64,000 nt of DNA from Symbiodinium microadriaticum (Eukaryota; Sar; Dinophyceae; Suessiales; Symbiodiniaceae), in assembly GCA_001939145.1 (NCBI GenBank), contig LSRX01000857.1:182219-246218 (forward strand), in the 5' to 3' direction. The stretch's first letter is position 1. Each line of letters begins with the position of its first letter. The position numbers were made by a program, and so were the translations under genes. The notes below the pieces were generated by a model that worked only from the letters and a program-made list of their open reading frames with translations, had not been told where the DNA came from and ran no database searches. Below, piece by piece: positions 12,192 to 24,447 of this stretch.

Positions 12192-12515
12192 AGTTGCAGG
12201 GCTTTGGCTGTCGGATTGCTGAAGAAAGTCTGGACTTCGAGGCTGGAGTATTTTTTGGGCTCTAACTGGGTCCTTGTTGGCTACAACTTTACAGTCTTTG
12301 TTAGGATAAGAACCCAATAAGGATTAACAATGACCCTGTTTAATATAGCCCCAACAGGGAACCAGCTAACTCTAGAGCACACCTCCCGTTGCATGTCTCC
12401 CCCAAGCCAGGAACCATCAACGCCAGCTTTCTCCCGCAGGAAGCAGTTTCGGGAAGATCGGCAAGGGATAAAAGCGGACCCGGCCCCAGCAAAGCTGCTG
12501 AAGTGCCGGTTCTAG

Positions 12516-12600
12516 TATGTACCATCATCTACTATGTACCATATACAATGTACCAGACACCATGTACCATGTATGATATACTACATACCATATGCTGCAT
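12516..12600. repeat. TATGTACCAT-type degenerate tract
   Basis: Repeated TATGTACCAT, CATGTACCATG and TATACTACATACC words with a 5- to 10-bp period. A related short stretch, ATAGTATAGCATAGCATAG, follows at 12,657-12,675. Confidence 0.65.
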
Positions 12601-12884
12601 ACAATGCTCTTTCTACTTCTGCGCTTACTATCGCATCTTGCAGCACGGTAAGCAGCATAGTATAGCATAGCATAGTACCGTGCGGGATGGCATCCCTGAG
12701 CCGAAAGCCCTGAGCCCTACACCCTAAAACCCCAAAACCCTAAAAGCCCTAAGGCCCTAAACCCTAAGCCCTTCACCCTTTGAATTGATTTCGGGAGGCA
12801 CCCTGCAAAGGAAACCCCTCCCCCAATGCCATGCAAAACCACGTAGACCTCAGCTCCCTGGGCCGTGAGTTTCCCACGTTTTGT

Positions 12885-13012
12885 AGTTTAGGGTTTAGAG
12901 TTTAGGTGGGGTTTTGGGGTTGGGTTTAGGGTTAGGGTTCAGGGTTTAGGGTTTAGGATTTAGAGTTTGGGTGGGGTTTTTGGGGTTGGGGCGGTTTAGG
13001 GTTTGGGGTTCA
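12885..13012 (+). repeat. TTTAGGG-type patch with internal duplication
   Basis: The phrase TTTAGAGTTTAGGTGGGGTTTTGGGGTTGGG occurs twice in slightly changed form (12,895 and 12,960), again pointing to growth by segment copying. Confidence 0.75.
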
Positions 13013-14891
13013 GAGGGTATCCACGGGCAAGGTTGCTATTCTAGGCAAGAGCCTGAACCAGCTCCGCTCCAAAGCCCGGTGCGGCCGCCTAGGTCGGCGA
13101 TCGGACAGCCCATTGGAAGCATCATAGTGTAGGGTCAAAAGTAAGATAACCTATGGTGGCAAGTACTTCTAGCCCGAATTGAGGTGGTAGCTACTTCTAG
13201 CGTAGCTACTTCTAACCCTGAGCCGTCAGAATGCCTTAAACCCGAATCGGTAGTTCTCTAAAGTAGGGTCCCTTGTAGGGTCCTTTTCATAAGGGTGTCG
13301 TACTATGTTGGGGACCCAAACAGGGGGCGATAATTTCGAGAACTCCCCAAATGCAGTTGAGCCTCTAAGAGTTGGCTTCATTGGTTCAGCTCAGTCCTTC
13401 GTGACATTTTAGTTCGGCTTCAGGTTGGAGCAAGGATATTGATGGTGTAATGACGGAATATGCGAGTATCACGGGGAAGAACTGAAAGACTAGCGAGATG
13501 ACAGAATCAGCACGCGGCTACCTTCCCCTGAACACTAAACCCTGAACCTCCTGCCTCAAATCTGTACTGTTAACCCTGAGTCTGTTACCCTAAGCATTCT
13601 TCACGACTTCCCAGGAACAAAAGCGGGAGCTCATCCTTGGCGTGTCACCGACGCCCGGCCGAAAAAGAACCTTCATCGATTTGGCTTCAAGTGCTAGAGG
13701 ATACGCCCTAATCGAGAAAAACGGTACCTTACCGGCGAGGTGACCCTAACTACTTACCTGTGGCCCCGGCTTCATGTGAGGCTTAGGTTCACGCCTTCAT
13801 GAAGTGGTTTTGGTTGGGATGAGGCTCGGGCGGTAGTGTTTGACTAGTGGCAGCGACTACTCCTGTTTTTTGTTGCTTCCGTAACTGGGGTTTTCGTGAG
13901 GTCGTCGGTGCTGTTGTCGTGTGTTTTTGTATCGGTATTCGGGGGGGGGGGTGCTGTCTGTTCAGTTCGTCCTTGTCATTGTAAAAGTGCCAATACTGTC
14001 ACAAGCATGTAGGTTCTGAATATTGGCAATCTTGCCGAACATGCGAAAACGTGTGCTTTTGAACATACATGTTTAAGACTACTACAGCATACGCTGTTCG
14101 GGCCACGGAGCTGTAAACCCCCAACCTGAAATCGAAAGGAATTCTACATGTGCACGTTGTTTCTGCTTCGCTGCGCAGTGGGATGAGCAAGCCTGTGGAA
14201 AGCCCTTGCAAGAGCCTTTCAACGCACTGTGGACTCTCCAAGACCACATATCACATTTCACCTGCGCCCCTGGTCCATCACTGGCAAGGGCAACCTAAGC
14301 CCTAAACCCCTAAACCCTAAACGGTCAGCTTCGTTGTAAAGTCTCATGTGAGCGGGGAAGGTACGAATCCCACCTTGGGATGAGGGAGCAAGAGCACCGG
14401 AATCTGGAGGCACTGGGAATTTCAGTGTAAACTGCACTTAGGATCCCAGATACCCTAAACCCTACACTCCGAACCCTAAGCCCTAAACACTAAAATCGTC
14501 ACATGGGACCCTGCAAGTCCAATCTGGTCGAAGCCCATGCGGCTTTTGTTGTAGGGATATGTAGGCTCCTTGAAAAGCGTCCTTCAAAAGGTGCTTGAAG
14601 CAGTTCTGCCCAAGTTCTATCAGGTTTCCATACAGGTTTCTATACTATAAAAGGCTACTTGAAGAGTTCTACGAATTTCCATGGGGGTTTCTGCAGGGAT
14701 TCGTAAGCCCAGAACCATAACTCGTTATCTCCACCAACCGAATGAAAGAAAACAGCGATGTATCTGAGCAGTACCTATACCTATGCAGATGCACATACCT
14801 ACCGCTCTAGTTGTGTATACATGTTTGCTGTATACATAGAGTCCAGAGAGAGATTGAGAGGCAAACATGTATTTGAGAAAGAGAGACTGCT

Positions 14892-15075
14892 GTATGCATG
14901 CATGGATGGATGGAAGGATGGATGTATGTAGAAGTATACTCAGTGTGTATGTGTGTGTGTATATATTGTATGTACACACATGTTTCTGAGGTACACGGAT
15001 GGATGAGTGGGTGGATTGGTAGGTAGATAGACGGAAGGAGCGATAGACAGACAGGTGGATAGGTAGACAGGGCCA
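14892..15075. repeat. Tetranucleotide microsatellites (GGAT, TGTA, GATA family)
   Basis: (ATGG)n at about 14,898-14,930, (GT)n at 14,943-14,960, then GGAT/GGTA/GATA/GACA tetramers from 14,996 to 15,070. The Tyr/Ile/His-rich frames read across it are artefacts of the repeat. Confidence 0.8.
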
Positions 15076-17119
15076 GCAGGTGGACATGCTGGAGTTTTCT
15101 ACACACGAGGCAAGCGATGCTAAGTACTGAGCAGACTACCTTGAAGAAGCTCTTTGCTGACCAGTGCACCGACCCCGAGAAGGGGTTTCTCTTTCGACTG
15201 CTCAGCACCACGACTGTTTCAGAAAACCGACTGGGAGGCTGTGCTACGTTACAGCCGTTGCAGTTGGAGCGTCCCGACACAGACACCGACGACAAAGGTA
15301 TGGCCATCACAGTTGTCAGTGGCAATTGGCCCAATGTTGGCTGTACAGCCAGTCATCGTTCTGTGCGAGCCTATCGGTCATGCCGCATCCGTCCGTCGAT
15401 TTGGTCACTGGTTATTGCGGATGCAAGACCAGGGCAATGAACAAGTCCTTTGCAGATCCTATACTGAACCACAAGCCCTAAGCATCCCTAAGCCCTGAAG
15501 CCTAAGCTCCTGCATCTGGAAACTTTTTGGATAACCCTTTGGTTGGAGTGGAACCTTTGGTTCCAAGAACTTTGGACAGCCCGCACCCTCCACCCAAAAG
15601 CTCTGCGTCCTCCGCCCTGAAACCCCCTAAACCCCCTAAACCCCTCAACCCCTAAGTAAGCCCTAAACCCCTAAAACCCCTCAAACCTCGAACCCCTGAA
15701 TCCTTAAACCTTAAGGGGTACCTAAAGCCCTTAGAGCTGGAACCCGAAGCTCCTCAAACCAAAACTACATAAACCCTATAGGCCCTAAACTGTGGGGTTT
15801 AGGGTTTAGGGTTCAGCAGCTCCGAATAGCTGGGCTATGAAGTTTAAAAAAAAGAGTACCCACCCGCCCAAAGAATCTCCCAACGTCAGAAATCAAACAT
15901 GTTTTTTCAGTTCACGCTGTGTTCTACATAGTACCCTCAGCATTCTTCAATTCGTGAATCTTAACGGCTAAACAACACGCCGCATATGCTGCATATGCAT
16001 TGAAAACTTGTTGCGAACTACAACTGGCTCGACTACTCGATGGTTATATTTGACTACGCATAGTATGAATTTGAGCACAGTTTTGGTAAAACCTCGACAT
16101 GGAAGACCCACACATCCTAGGGCCCAACCCAAAGCCCTAGACTGTAAACCCAAGGGCCAGCGCCCTAAACCCTAAATCCTAGGGCACAACCCAAAGTTTT
16201 AAATCCTAAACCCTAGGGATAGAGCCCTAAACCGCAAACCCTAGGGCGAGTTCAGGAAAACACGGTCCAAACGCCACGAATGAGTATACAATGTATAGGT
16301 GGAGAGGTTTAGGGTTAAACCCTAAACCTTCAAACCGCTTGGAAGGTTCATCGCCAGCGCATTCAGAATGCCATCCGGGGATGTTCTCGAGCTCGCTTCA
16401 ACCTCGTTGAGATCCAAAAGCAGATGGCAGGCTCCGGTTAAGGGTTTTAGAGTTCCGGGGTTTAGGGAGTTTGGAGCCGTTGAGGGGTTGAAGGCCTTAA
16501 GGTTTAGGGGTTTAGGGTGCAGGGTCGGGTTTACGGGCTTCTTGTTCAGGGGTTTAGGGGTTTAGGGCTTCAGGACCTTTGGGTTTAGAGTGTCCCGCAG
16601 GAATTGTGCTTCGATTTCGTGGCCCCATAAACCACCAAAAGGGCAGAGAAAGATGATGAATAGGGTCCCCTTTGAAGGGAACTATAGACTATAGAATTCC
16701 ATAATAGGGTTTAGGGTTTAGGTGTTTGGTCTGATGGGTCAAAGGTCAAGGACCCTTTAGGCTTCCAGACTCAGATTTAGGGGGTTTAGGGTTTAGAGGT
16801 TCAGGGTTTCAAGGTTTAGGGGTTTTAGGGGCTTTGGTGTTTAGTGTTCAGGCTTTGGGTTTCGGGTTTAGGGTTTAGGGTGGTTTAGGGTTTAGGGTCT
16901 TTCTGTCAATAATTTGTCACGTTGTTTGGGCTCCTGGGTTCCTAGTATATTACGACCACCCAAAACCCTAAACTCTAAACCCTAAACCCTAAACTCTAAA
17001 CCCTAAACCCTGAACCCTAAACCCCAAAAAAAGTACATACTCTTTTTCAGGGGGGGTTACTGAAGAGCCTCGTCGAGAGCCGTAAAGCCTTCATCCTAAG
17101 CCTGAACTCCGAAGGCTCA

Positions 17120-17285
17120 CCCGGAGAGCCCAACACCCCTTCAGTAAGGAATCTACCTTCAATTTATAGGGGCCTTAAAGGGATCTAAACAGGGTCTCTC
17201 TATAAAGGCTCTATAAGGGAATTAGGGAAGATAGCTTCAATTATAGGGATTTTGATGTATATTCCTTAATTAAGGGGTCTCTGGG
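17120..17285. mobile_element. MITE-like element, copy 2 (166 bp, decayed ends)
   Basis: The left end, CCCGGAGAGCCCAACACCCC, differs from copy 1 by a few substitutions. The right end reads TTAAGGGGTCTCTGGG and has lost the eight inner bases ATTGGGCT-like segment of the other copies. The inner part shares GGGGCCTTAAAGGGATCT and TATATTCCTTAA words with copy 1. The flanks are CA and TA, so no intact target duplication is seen. Probably the oldest of the three. Confidence 0.75.
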
Positions 17286-18029
17286 TACAAGTCCTCAGCC
17301 CCTGACCCTGAACCCAAACACGCCGCCCTAAACCCTGAACCCAATCCCTGGCCCCTAAACCTTTACATCCATAGACCCTATCCCTAGACCTCACAACCCT
17401 GAAGCCCCAAGTTCCCTGAAGGATGCCAAGAAAGCTTCTTAACAAGTTTGGGCATCAAGCGTCAGTGGAATGCCAGGCCTGGTCAAAGACGACACCGAGG
17501 CCGCTTTTCGGGTTCTATTGGAATTCCGTGAGGGTTCTTTGAGGGCTCTATGTGCTTCCGTCAGGGTTCTAGGAAGGCTTTCTGAGGCCCTAAACCCTAA
17601 ACCCCTAAACCCTAAACTAATGAACCCTAACCTAATTCTTGGGTTGTTTGGGGCTTTGGTGGTCTGGGCCTTACAGCAGGTCCTAGGAGGTTCCTGGCAG
17701 GGTGTCCATGGGTTTGCGTAGCGTGTTCATGAACCCTAAACCCTAAACCCCTAAACCTTAAACCCCTAAACCCCTAAACCCTAAGCCGTAGGGTGTCCAG
17801 GAGGGGCCTTCGAGGCGTTGGCTTTCCTTAGGGTTTGGGCTTAGGGTTTGGGGCTACCGTTGCTAGATGCCTGTTTAGGGGCTTAGGGGTTTAGGGTTTC
17901 CTGCTTTGTGTTGACCTTCATCGATCGGTTTGCTGGCGGAATTCACCTGCAGCGCAGGATCTCTTCTGTTGAGAAGACACGAGACCTCTGAGAAGAAAGG
18001 TCCGGCAGTGAATATGTGGATTGCACCCA

Positions 18030-18135
18030 TATGATACTACAGTGTAGTATATTACGGTATGGTATAGTGTAGAGTCCAGTATAGCATACTATAGTATCGT
18101 ATAGTAGAGTATAGTATATTATATCATAGTATGAA
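18030..18135. repeat. (CTATA)-type degenerate tract
   Basis: TATAGTAT and CATACTATAG words over about 100 bp with a 5-bp period. It is the longest well-preserved tract of this type besides the one at 45,215. Confidence 0.75.
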
Positions 18136-19506
18136 GTTTTTGCGACCCACATATCCTCCGATGATCTGTCGGTTGCAGGCACATCTCGAAATCGTCAAAG
18201 CTGAAAGACGTTTGGCCGACTCAACGAAGACAAATCTCTGCAGGCCACAGCAAACACGGAGCTTTGACACCTAAAGGAAACAAAACCAAAAAGAAGTTGA
18301 AATACGAATAAAGGTAGAGATAATCAGTACTACAAAATGGTAATGACAATCTTGGGCCTGCCACTTTTGCCCAAATATGCACTAGTTCTGATTGCTGACG
18401 GACTTTATGCACCTCTAGGTAACTGTGCCCATCACGGTGTTCATGAGGATCCATGTCAACGCGTGTACCAGCATTTCTCTTGGCAATAGCATGGCCTCGC
18501 CTCGCTAACTATGGGTACCAGAGCCGTTCTCGGCAACCTTAGCAGAATATCGATTAGGGTTTAGGGCGTAGGAGTTAGGGTTTAGGGGTTAGGGGTTTAG
18601 GGTTTGGGGTTTAGGAATACGCTTGTTGCACATAGCTACTACCGTATCTACCTGTGCTGTGCCAACATCAGTCCTTCGAGGTTTCCTCGGCGCTTCAAGG
18701 CATCTTCCGAAACAAGCTGCAGTTCAGGCGGGAACGGGGGAAAACAGTCCCCTAAACCTTAAGCCCCGAAACCCCAAACCCCTAAAACCTAAACCCCGAA
18801 ACCCTAAACCCCTCAACCCTAAACCCTATCCTGTCGGATCTGATTCTCAGGCTGCTACGAGCCCATCGGAGCTTCTATGGGGTTTCAGTCTCCTTTTCAA
18901 GTGGGGTAATATTACAATCTTGGGGGTTTAGGGTTTGGGGGTTTTAGGGTTTAGGGTTTAGGCCCTAAACCCAAACCCCTAAACCGTGTAAATCCTTTCC
19001 GCAAGGCCGAAGGTCCGAAGGACGTGCCTAACACACGCGAATTCCGGGAAGTGCTAGTTAATCCCCCGTGTGCGGTCACGAACTACTGAGTATTACGCGG
19101 TGCAGTAATCTGAGCGATCGCGCAGTGAGGTGTGGAAGACGCTGTGCAGGAAACTGGGAGCTCAGAGCTGAAAAACCGTAGCACTAGCAGCACACCACAC
19201 CCAAAAGCCAAGGCTATGTCACAGCATGACATGCGGATAGGGCTGGAAATGAAGCTTGAAAGTGCAATGTGAAGCAGGCTTACAAATACGCAGGATATTC
19301 CTCAGGGTATGAATGAGGCCATCCCTGCACTACATAACTATGTAACGGCCTGCCCGAGATGCCGGCACCTCTTCTTTGGAGGTGATATAGACATCAGTAC
19401 AGAAATCCTCAAAGCTTGAGTCTTCTTCCTCATGGGGGCAAAGAGGCAAACTGCAAGCTTCAGCCCTGCATGGCGTGCTCAAAACGCCATGCCTGCATGA
19501 GCATGT

Positions 19507-20403
19507 TTATGCCTTCACACTCATGGGATTAAGATCCTTCCGCCTCGTGGCATGTTTCGTGAAGGCAAAGCTGATCACCGACGAAGTGCCCTGCTCCACA
19601 ATCGCCCGGACTTTCATCTGACCCTCCGTTCGGAGGCCCTTGATGCCATCCTCGACACTGTCCTTGACACCTACAGTCCCACCCCTCTTCTGGACGGAGT
19701 CTGCCTGCTTGTCGAACCCGATGACGCACAACACGCCAAAGAGGGACATAACAAAAGCATTCACGATGATACTTCTGCTGGAAGCCATTTGCGATATTCT
19801 CTTTGATGAAGCTTCCATGTAAGTAGACCAGCTTGGAGGCACCAGCAGGCCACAGCACCGAGCGCCCCAAAGTACTCATAGAGGTACAAGGCTTCTCATT
19901 CCCAGTGGGCCGGGCCCAAGCTGTGGAGGCAATGAGGAGCACCGGTGCAATTCCCACAAGGATGGAAACACAGTGATCAACGTGACGCCCATGTTCCCCG
20001 TGCAGAATGCGCATGAGGCGGTGGCAAGTGTTTGCCTCAGGCGACAGATCATAGCAGATACGCTGGACAATGCTGCAGTGATCGCACAAGCTTCTATCTG
20101 CATCCCCTCTGCCTTCTTCGCTGGACTTGTCGACTTCCTCCACTCGCCCTCGTCTGTGCACTTGTCCAAGGCGGTTGAAATCTTGTATGCAATGGTCATC
20201 ATCCCGATGGCCACAACTGCGACATGCACAACCCTCCAAAACTCATCGCGAAACCAGGTGGCCTCGCCTTTGCAGCTCATCGCACGAATCTCACGGCGAA
20301 CCCTGCCCCTTGTCCTCAGCCGGGTTCTGGGGCCCCGGGCAATGCTGACCCTATGTCGGATCCATCGATCCGAGACCCTTGGGGCAGCTTGGGGGGTTCC
20401 TTT
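19507..20403 (-). pseudogene. Unrecognised multi-pass membrane protein gene, broken by two frame changes
   Basis: Reading on the minus strand, a frame is open from just inside the CCCTAAA-type tract (about 20,403) through an arginine-rich stretch and an ATG at 20,280, then encodes hydrophobic segments (around VVHVAVVAIGMMTIAY and ACAITAALSSVSAMIC). Near 19,975 protein-like sequence moves to a second frame (VSILVGIAPVLLIASTAWA, then a GRSVLWPAGASKLVY stretch) and near 19,760 to a third (IIVNAFVMSLFGVLCVIGFD), ending in a charged tail with a stop at 19,507. Both changes happen within a codon or two, leaving no room for an intron, so they are indels: either true decay or assembly errors. Together the pieces give about four membrane segments. 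I do not recognise the family; a seven-helix rhodopsin-like protein was considered but no retinal-binding motif is visible. The upstream end looks like an intron acceptor (telomere-like repeat ending in AAAG), so this may be only the 3' part of the gene. Confidence 0.45.
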
Positions 20404-20540
20404 TAGGGTTTTGGGTTTAAGGTTTTGGGTTTTGGGTTTAGGTCTTAGGGTTTGGGGTTTATGATTTTAATTATGAATGCCCCTATGTTAGAAGCACCCT
20501 AAACCCAAAAGCCTAAGCCCAAACCCCAGTCCTAACCCTT
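20404..20540. repeat. Back-to-back TTTAGGG and CCCTAAA patches
   Basis: The plus-type patch at 20,404-20,461 directly abuts the open frame of the membrane-protein relic. A minus-type patch follows at 20,496-20,540 after about 35 bp. Confidence 0.8.
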
Positions 20541-21848
20541 AGGGTTCCAAGAAAGATTAGGGTTTTAAATCTGCCGCACAACTCTGTTCGAGATGTTAAG
20601 GCCGTTGTATTAACAAGTTTGGGGTTTATCGGTTTAGAGTTTAGGGTGGCTCACATCAGTGCTAGATAAAGTGGACTTGTTAGATTTAGTTCTGCTCTCA
20701 GCTTCGATGGCAGCAGTAAGATCGTAAATAACACCCTTATAGAGCCTACAACGGTTTAGGGTTTAGGGTTTGGGGCACATCGTTAGAGCCCTTACAGTAG
20801 GAAACCCTCGTGAAATAACAGCTATGGTTTCCTCTGAAAGCCGCAATTCCGAGCTCTCGAGAGGTCAGAGATTCAGTCTGATGACGAGGAGTCGCAAGGC
20901 GTCAGGCGGGGATCATAAAGGCTTTAGGGTTTGGGTTTTCGGGTTTAGGGTGGGTTTAGGGAGTTCGTACCTCTAAAAGTTCCGACAAAGCTTCCCAGAA
21001 AGGCTGAAGGTGGTCGGCAGATGGACTGTAGGGCCTCGCAGCTGATCTTCCTGCTAAATCTAAACTGCGCAGAGACAGGGCTTTGGACAACAGTGCATTC
21101 AACCCTAAACCCTAGACCGTAGATGTGTTTCTGTTGGAGTTGCAAGCGTCAGATGACACCTTCGAGGATTTGGGACCTTTGCACCTTGAAGGTCGGTTTA
21201 GGGTTTAGGGTTAAAGCCTCCTTCGATGGTCATCAGTAGCTGTAACATCGGTTACGTCTGCCTGAATTTCGACCGTGAGTACTCAAAGCTTCATAACTGA
21301 AATATTTTTGCCTAGAGGGCTTAAAACTTACATACTATGGATTCACTGGGCCCGAGAAAGCTTAAGTCCAGAACCTCAACACCCAATCGTGGACCGACAG
21401 TTACAGCCCCTTGCTCGTCGATTTCCATCTTGAGGGCTTAGGGCTTCTACCTCTGCGCCAGGGGAAATAGCAGCGCCGACGTGTCTCCCAGCGGCCGGGT
21501 GTTGCAGAGGACCGAAACCCTAAAACCATCTGAATGGGCTTTAAGGTGGAGGTTCTCGGGACTTCGAAACCCAAACCGAAAGCCCCCAACCCCTAAACCC
21601 TAAACCCCCAACCCCTAAACCCTAAACGGTAGACCCCCAGCCTTTTAAGTCCCGAACCTAAAACGTCCAAGACCCGAGGCTTCGGATGTCAAATCCGCCA
21701 CTGAGCTGTTGCTGCCACTGTCAATTCCACAACCACATGTCTTGAACCTCCATCGCTTGCATGGCCTCCTACGTACGATACAAGCATAAGTAATCAGCAA
21801 TGTTGTTCCCGAGGGTTTCCTATCATGCTTATACCGAATTATACCAAA

Positions 21849-21887
21849 TATATATATATATATATATATAGATATATATATATATAT

Positions 21888-21923
<36 letters not shown>

Positions 21924-21975
21924 TTTGTGTGTTTATTCATTTGTTTATTTAATTATATTTTTATGTATTTATTTT
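21849..21975. repeat. (TA)n followed by (TTTA)n microsatellite
   Basis: About 20 TA units with a single G interruption pass into about nine TTTA units, which decay into TTTG/TTCA variants. Confidence 0.95.
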
Positions 21976-22071
21976 TTCGTTCCAGTGATTTAGGCCTCCA
22001 CTTCAGCCGCCCCCGAACCCACCTTCGGTCTAGAAAGCACGAAGGGCGCTTCGGGCCAGGGATGCTACCCG

Positions 22072-22236
22072 TAAAGGAACCCCCATATTGTAGAATTCTT
22101 AAAGGAACCCCTCTTATATTGTAGATTTCTTAAAGGAGCCCTTATATTTTAGATTTCTTAAAGAAACCCTTATATTGTGGATTTAGATTTCTTAAAGGAG
22201 CCTTTATATTTTGGACTTCTTAAAGGAACCCCTTGG
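22072..22236 (+). repeat. ~30-bp minisatellite, six degenerate units
   Basis: The unit TAAAGGARCCCTTATATT followed by TTAGATTTCT repeats with lengths of about 28, 31, 28, 34 and 28 bp, then a partial sixth copy. The TAAAGGAACCC word resembles spacers inside the telomere-like patches. Confidence 0.85.
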
Positions 22237-22743
22237 AAAGACCTTGACAAGATCTCAAGGCTCGGAAGAGACCCTCCTTTGGAACCGTCACGGGGCACGC
22301 GTTTTATGGTGCTGGGGTTCAGGGCTTGGTGTTTCGGTGTTGTGGTCTTGGGGGTTAGGGCTTAGCGTTTTGATGTTATGGTGTTAGGGTTTAGGGTTCT
22401 TGAAATCCATACAAGGCTGGTGACCGTATTGGAGCCCTCTTGCGCCTGAAGGAGCAATAAAAGCCTGGCCTTCGACCTTAGCGCAGCGCTCAGTGGTGCT
22501 GAGAAGCTGGCCAGTATCCACTCCAAAGCAAATAGGGCTTGGGGGTTTTAATAAAAAGAAGTCCTGTAAACTTTGCACAAAATCCTGTGAGACCCTTTCG
22601 ACCCCCACGTGACGATCACGGCCACCAGAAGTGTAGTAGTTGTGATACCAGAAACAGCCCCGATGAACACCGTATGAAACCCTGTAGGACCCGTTTTCTT
22701 ATAATTGAGGCCACCCCTAATGTATCAGTTCCCTCGGCAAGGG

Positions 22744-23005
22744 TTCAGGTCTAGCGGTTAGGGTTCAGGGTTTAGGGGTTAAGGCTTTTAATGAGAATAT
22801 GAATAACAGTAACATGAGCTAGGACCACCGGAGTTTTCCTGGGCTTTGGGGATTTAAGGTTTGGGGTGTAGGGGTTAAGGTTTAGTGTAGGGTTCAGGGT
22901 TTTGGGCTTAGGGTTTAGGGTTGAAGGTTTCGGGTGAAGGGTTTCACGTTTGGTTTCAGGGTGTAGGGTTTGAGGTTTAGGCTGTGGTATTTACGGTTTA
23001 GGGTC
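22744..23005 (+). repeat. Long TTTAGGG-type patch
   Basis: Extended degenerate array with GGTGTAGGG, GGTTTCGGG and AAGGTTTAG variants. It is among the longest and most diverged in the window. Confidence 0.75.
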
Positions 23006-23379
23006 CTTCAGGGCCTACGATTCCTGATGCTCTGTCTGTTAAGGGGAGGGGGCGGTATCGTTCAGGCGATCAGCGGCTACATTGTGGGTCGTAAGGTTTA
23101 GGATACACGGTCGTCGGTTTAATGTTTCGAATTGTGAAAATCCCGCTGTCTTTGGGACTTCGAATAGAGAAGCCGTGTTGACCTTCGCAACCTATGATCT
23201 TCCTTTGCAGTGCCTTGTATAGGACCACTAGTGCACTCTGCTTGTATAGCAACCACGTGAGACGCACTCGACTCCAGACGTCTTCAGTTCAAAGCGAAAA
23301 CGTGGCTACTTGTCCGCACTGTTGCTTCCGTAAGCTGGCGTACATCTCAAACGGGTAGAGCATCGAGGGTTTTGCATTC

Positions 23380-23490
23380 CCCAGAGAGCCCAATACCCCT
23401 TAAATAAAAGGAATATACCTTAAATTACAGGGGCCTTCGTATTATGATTTAAGCTATATTCCTGGATTAAGGGGTATTGGGCTCTCTGGG
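23380..23490. mobile_element. MITE-like element, copy 3 (111 bp, perfect 24-bp terminal inverted repeats)
   Basis: Ends at 23,380-23,403 and 23,467-23,490 are exact reverse complements and identical to those of the 12,014 copy. Imperfect complementarity continues inward (GGAATATA on the left, TATATTCC on the right), so nearly the whole element can fold into one hairpin. The flanking dinucleotide is TC on both sides, a likely 2-bp target duplication. It is 67 bp shorter than copy 1, mostly by loss of the centre. Confidence 0.85.
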
Positions 23491-23619
23491 TCAGGGGTTG
23501 AAGATGGTTGGCACACTGAATTCCTGAGATGCGGAGGCCGCCAACAGCAATCCGCAGACGAGGAGTTGTCCTCGCGTCTCGACTGAGGAGGCTAGGCGGC
23601 GAGGCCTCAAAGATCCCGT

Positions 23620-23693
23620 GAGTATGCTATCGTATCATACTATAGTACATTGTGGCATGTTATAGTAAACTATGAAAGATTATAGTATGTTAC
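23620..23693. repeat. (CTATA)-type degenerate tract
   Basis: ATCATACTATAGTACATTG and similar words with a loose 5-bp period. Confidence 0.65.
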
Positions 23694-24447
23694 AGCCGTG
23701 CCTCCTAGGAAGAAATGGAAGTCCTGGACCCTAGAAGCGCGGTCGAGCTTAGAAACCCTAAGAAGCCGTTCACTCTGGCATCTTCGATTCAACAGACAAA
23801 GCCTGTTTAGGATGTAGGGTGTCACTCGAGTCTGCCATTAAGCCTCAAAGCCCTTTTCTCAAGGAACCCTGATCCCTCACAGCCCTGAGCTATGTTCACC
23901 CCTAAACCTCAAACCGGGGATCTTTGGGATGGGCAGCTTCTGAGCTCTGCCTGCAAGCCGCACCCATCAGATCCATGATGTTTCGAGCTTTTCGGGCCTC
24001 CCCCCTAAGCCCTAGCCCTGGAACCTGCGACATGAAGACTGAACAATTGCGTAGCATTTAGGGCTTACTATTCCTCAGGGCTACCTTCTTAGAACTGCGC
24101 TGTGCTATCCCGAAACCCTATTCTACAATCTGTTAATCATATCATTGACAAGCTTAGAGCTTAATCTGCTCTGAGAAGTCTTGTTCAAGAGGGTGCAACT
24201 GTCACTCTACGTCTCTTTGCTCGCCCCGACGTTCAGTCCGCTTCATCCCGAAACCCTATTCTGATTGTTGAGGCTCCCATATTGGACACGAAGGCCTACT
24301 AAAGGCAAGTCCTCAAGGCAATTGGGGTTTTTCCCGGCAACCCCGCCGGTCGCCTTGGCCGGCGCTCCCGTGGAAGAGTCAGGCGATAAATATGAGGGTC
24401 GGCAGGGTTTAAAAGAGTGTCCCCGTATTGTCCCTATGGAATTACGG

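Larger units (their letters stand above)
11346..19500. other. Gene-free repeat-rich tract
   Basis: Telomere-like patches lie at 11,808-11,885 (minus), 11,965-11,999 (plus), 12,706-12,778 (minus), 12,885-13,012 (plus), 14,450-14,490 (minus), 15,621-15,712 (minus), 15,795-15,813 (plus), 16,159-16,250 (minus), 16,440-16,572, 16,705-16,730 and 16,779-16,902 (plus), 16,963-17,026 (minus), 17,586-17,632 and 17,731-17,787 (minus), 17,829-17,900 and 18,553-18,616 (plus), 18,748-18,828 (minus) and 18,925-18,988 (both). Non-repeat stretches at 13,020-14,290, 15,100-15,480 and 18,990-19,500 contain open frames on both strands, none with clear protein character. Confidence 0.55.

Noticed and set aside
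14341..14400. tRNA-like GGTACGAATCCCACC stretch (and GGTTCGAAC near 30,002)
   Set aside because: Only a T-arm-like word is present; no cloverleaf or A/B box pair could be made.
14725..15334. Tyr/Ile/His-rich minus-strand proteins
   Set aside because: Produced by GGAT/TGTA/GATA tetranucleotide repeats.
19529..20239. Microbial rhodopsin identity for the membrane-protein relic
   Set aside because: No retinal-lysine helix or Arg/Asp proton-pump motif is visible; membrane segments alone do not support it.
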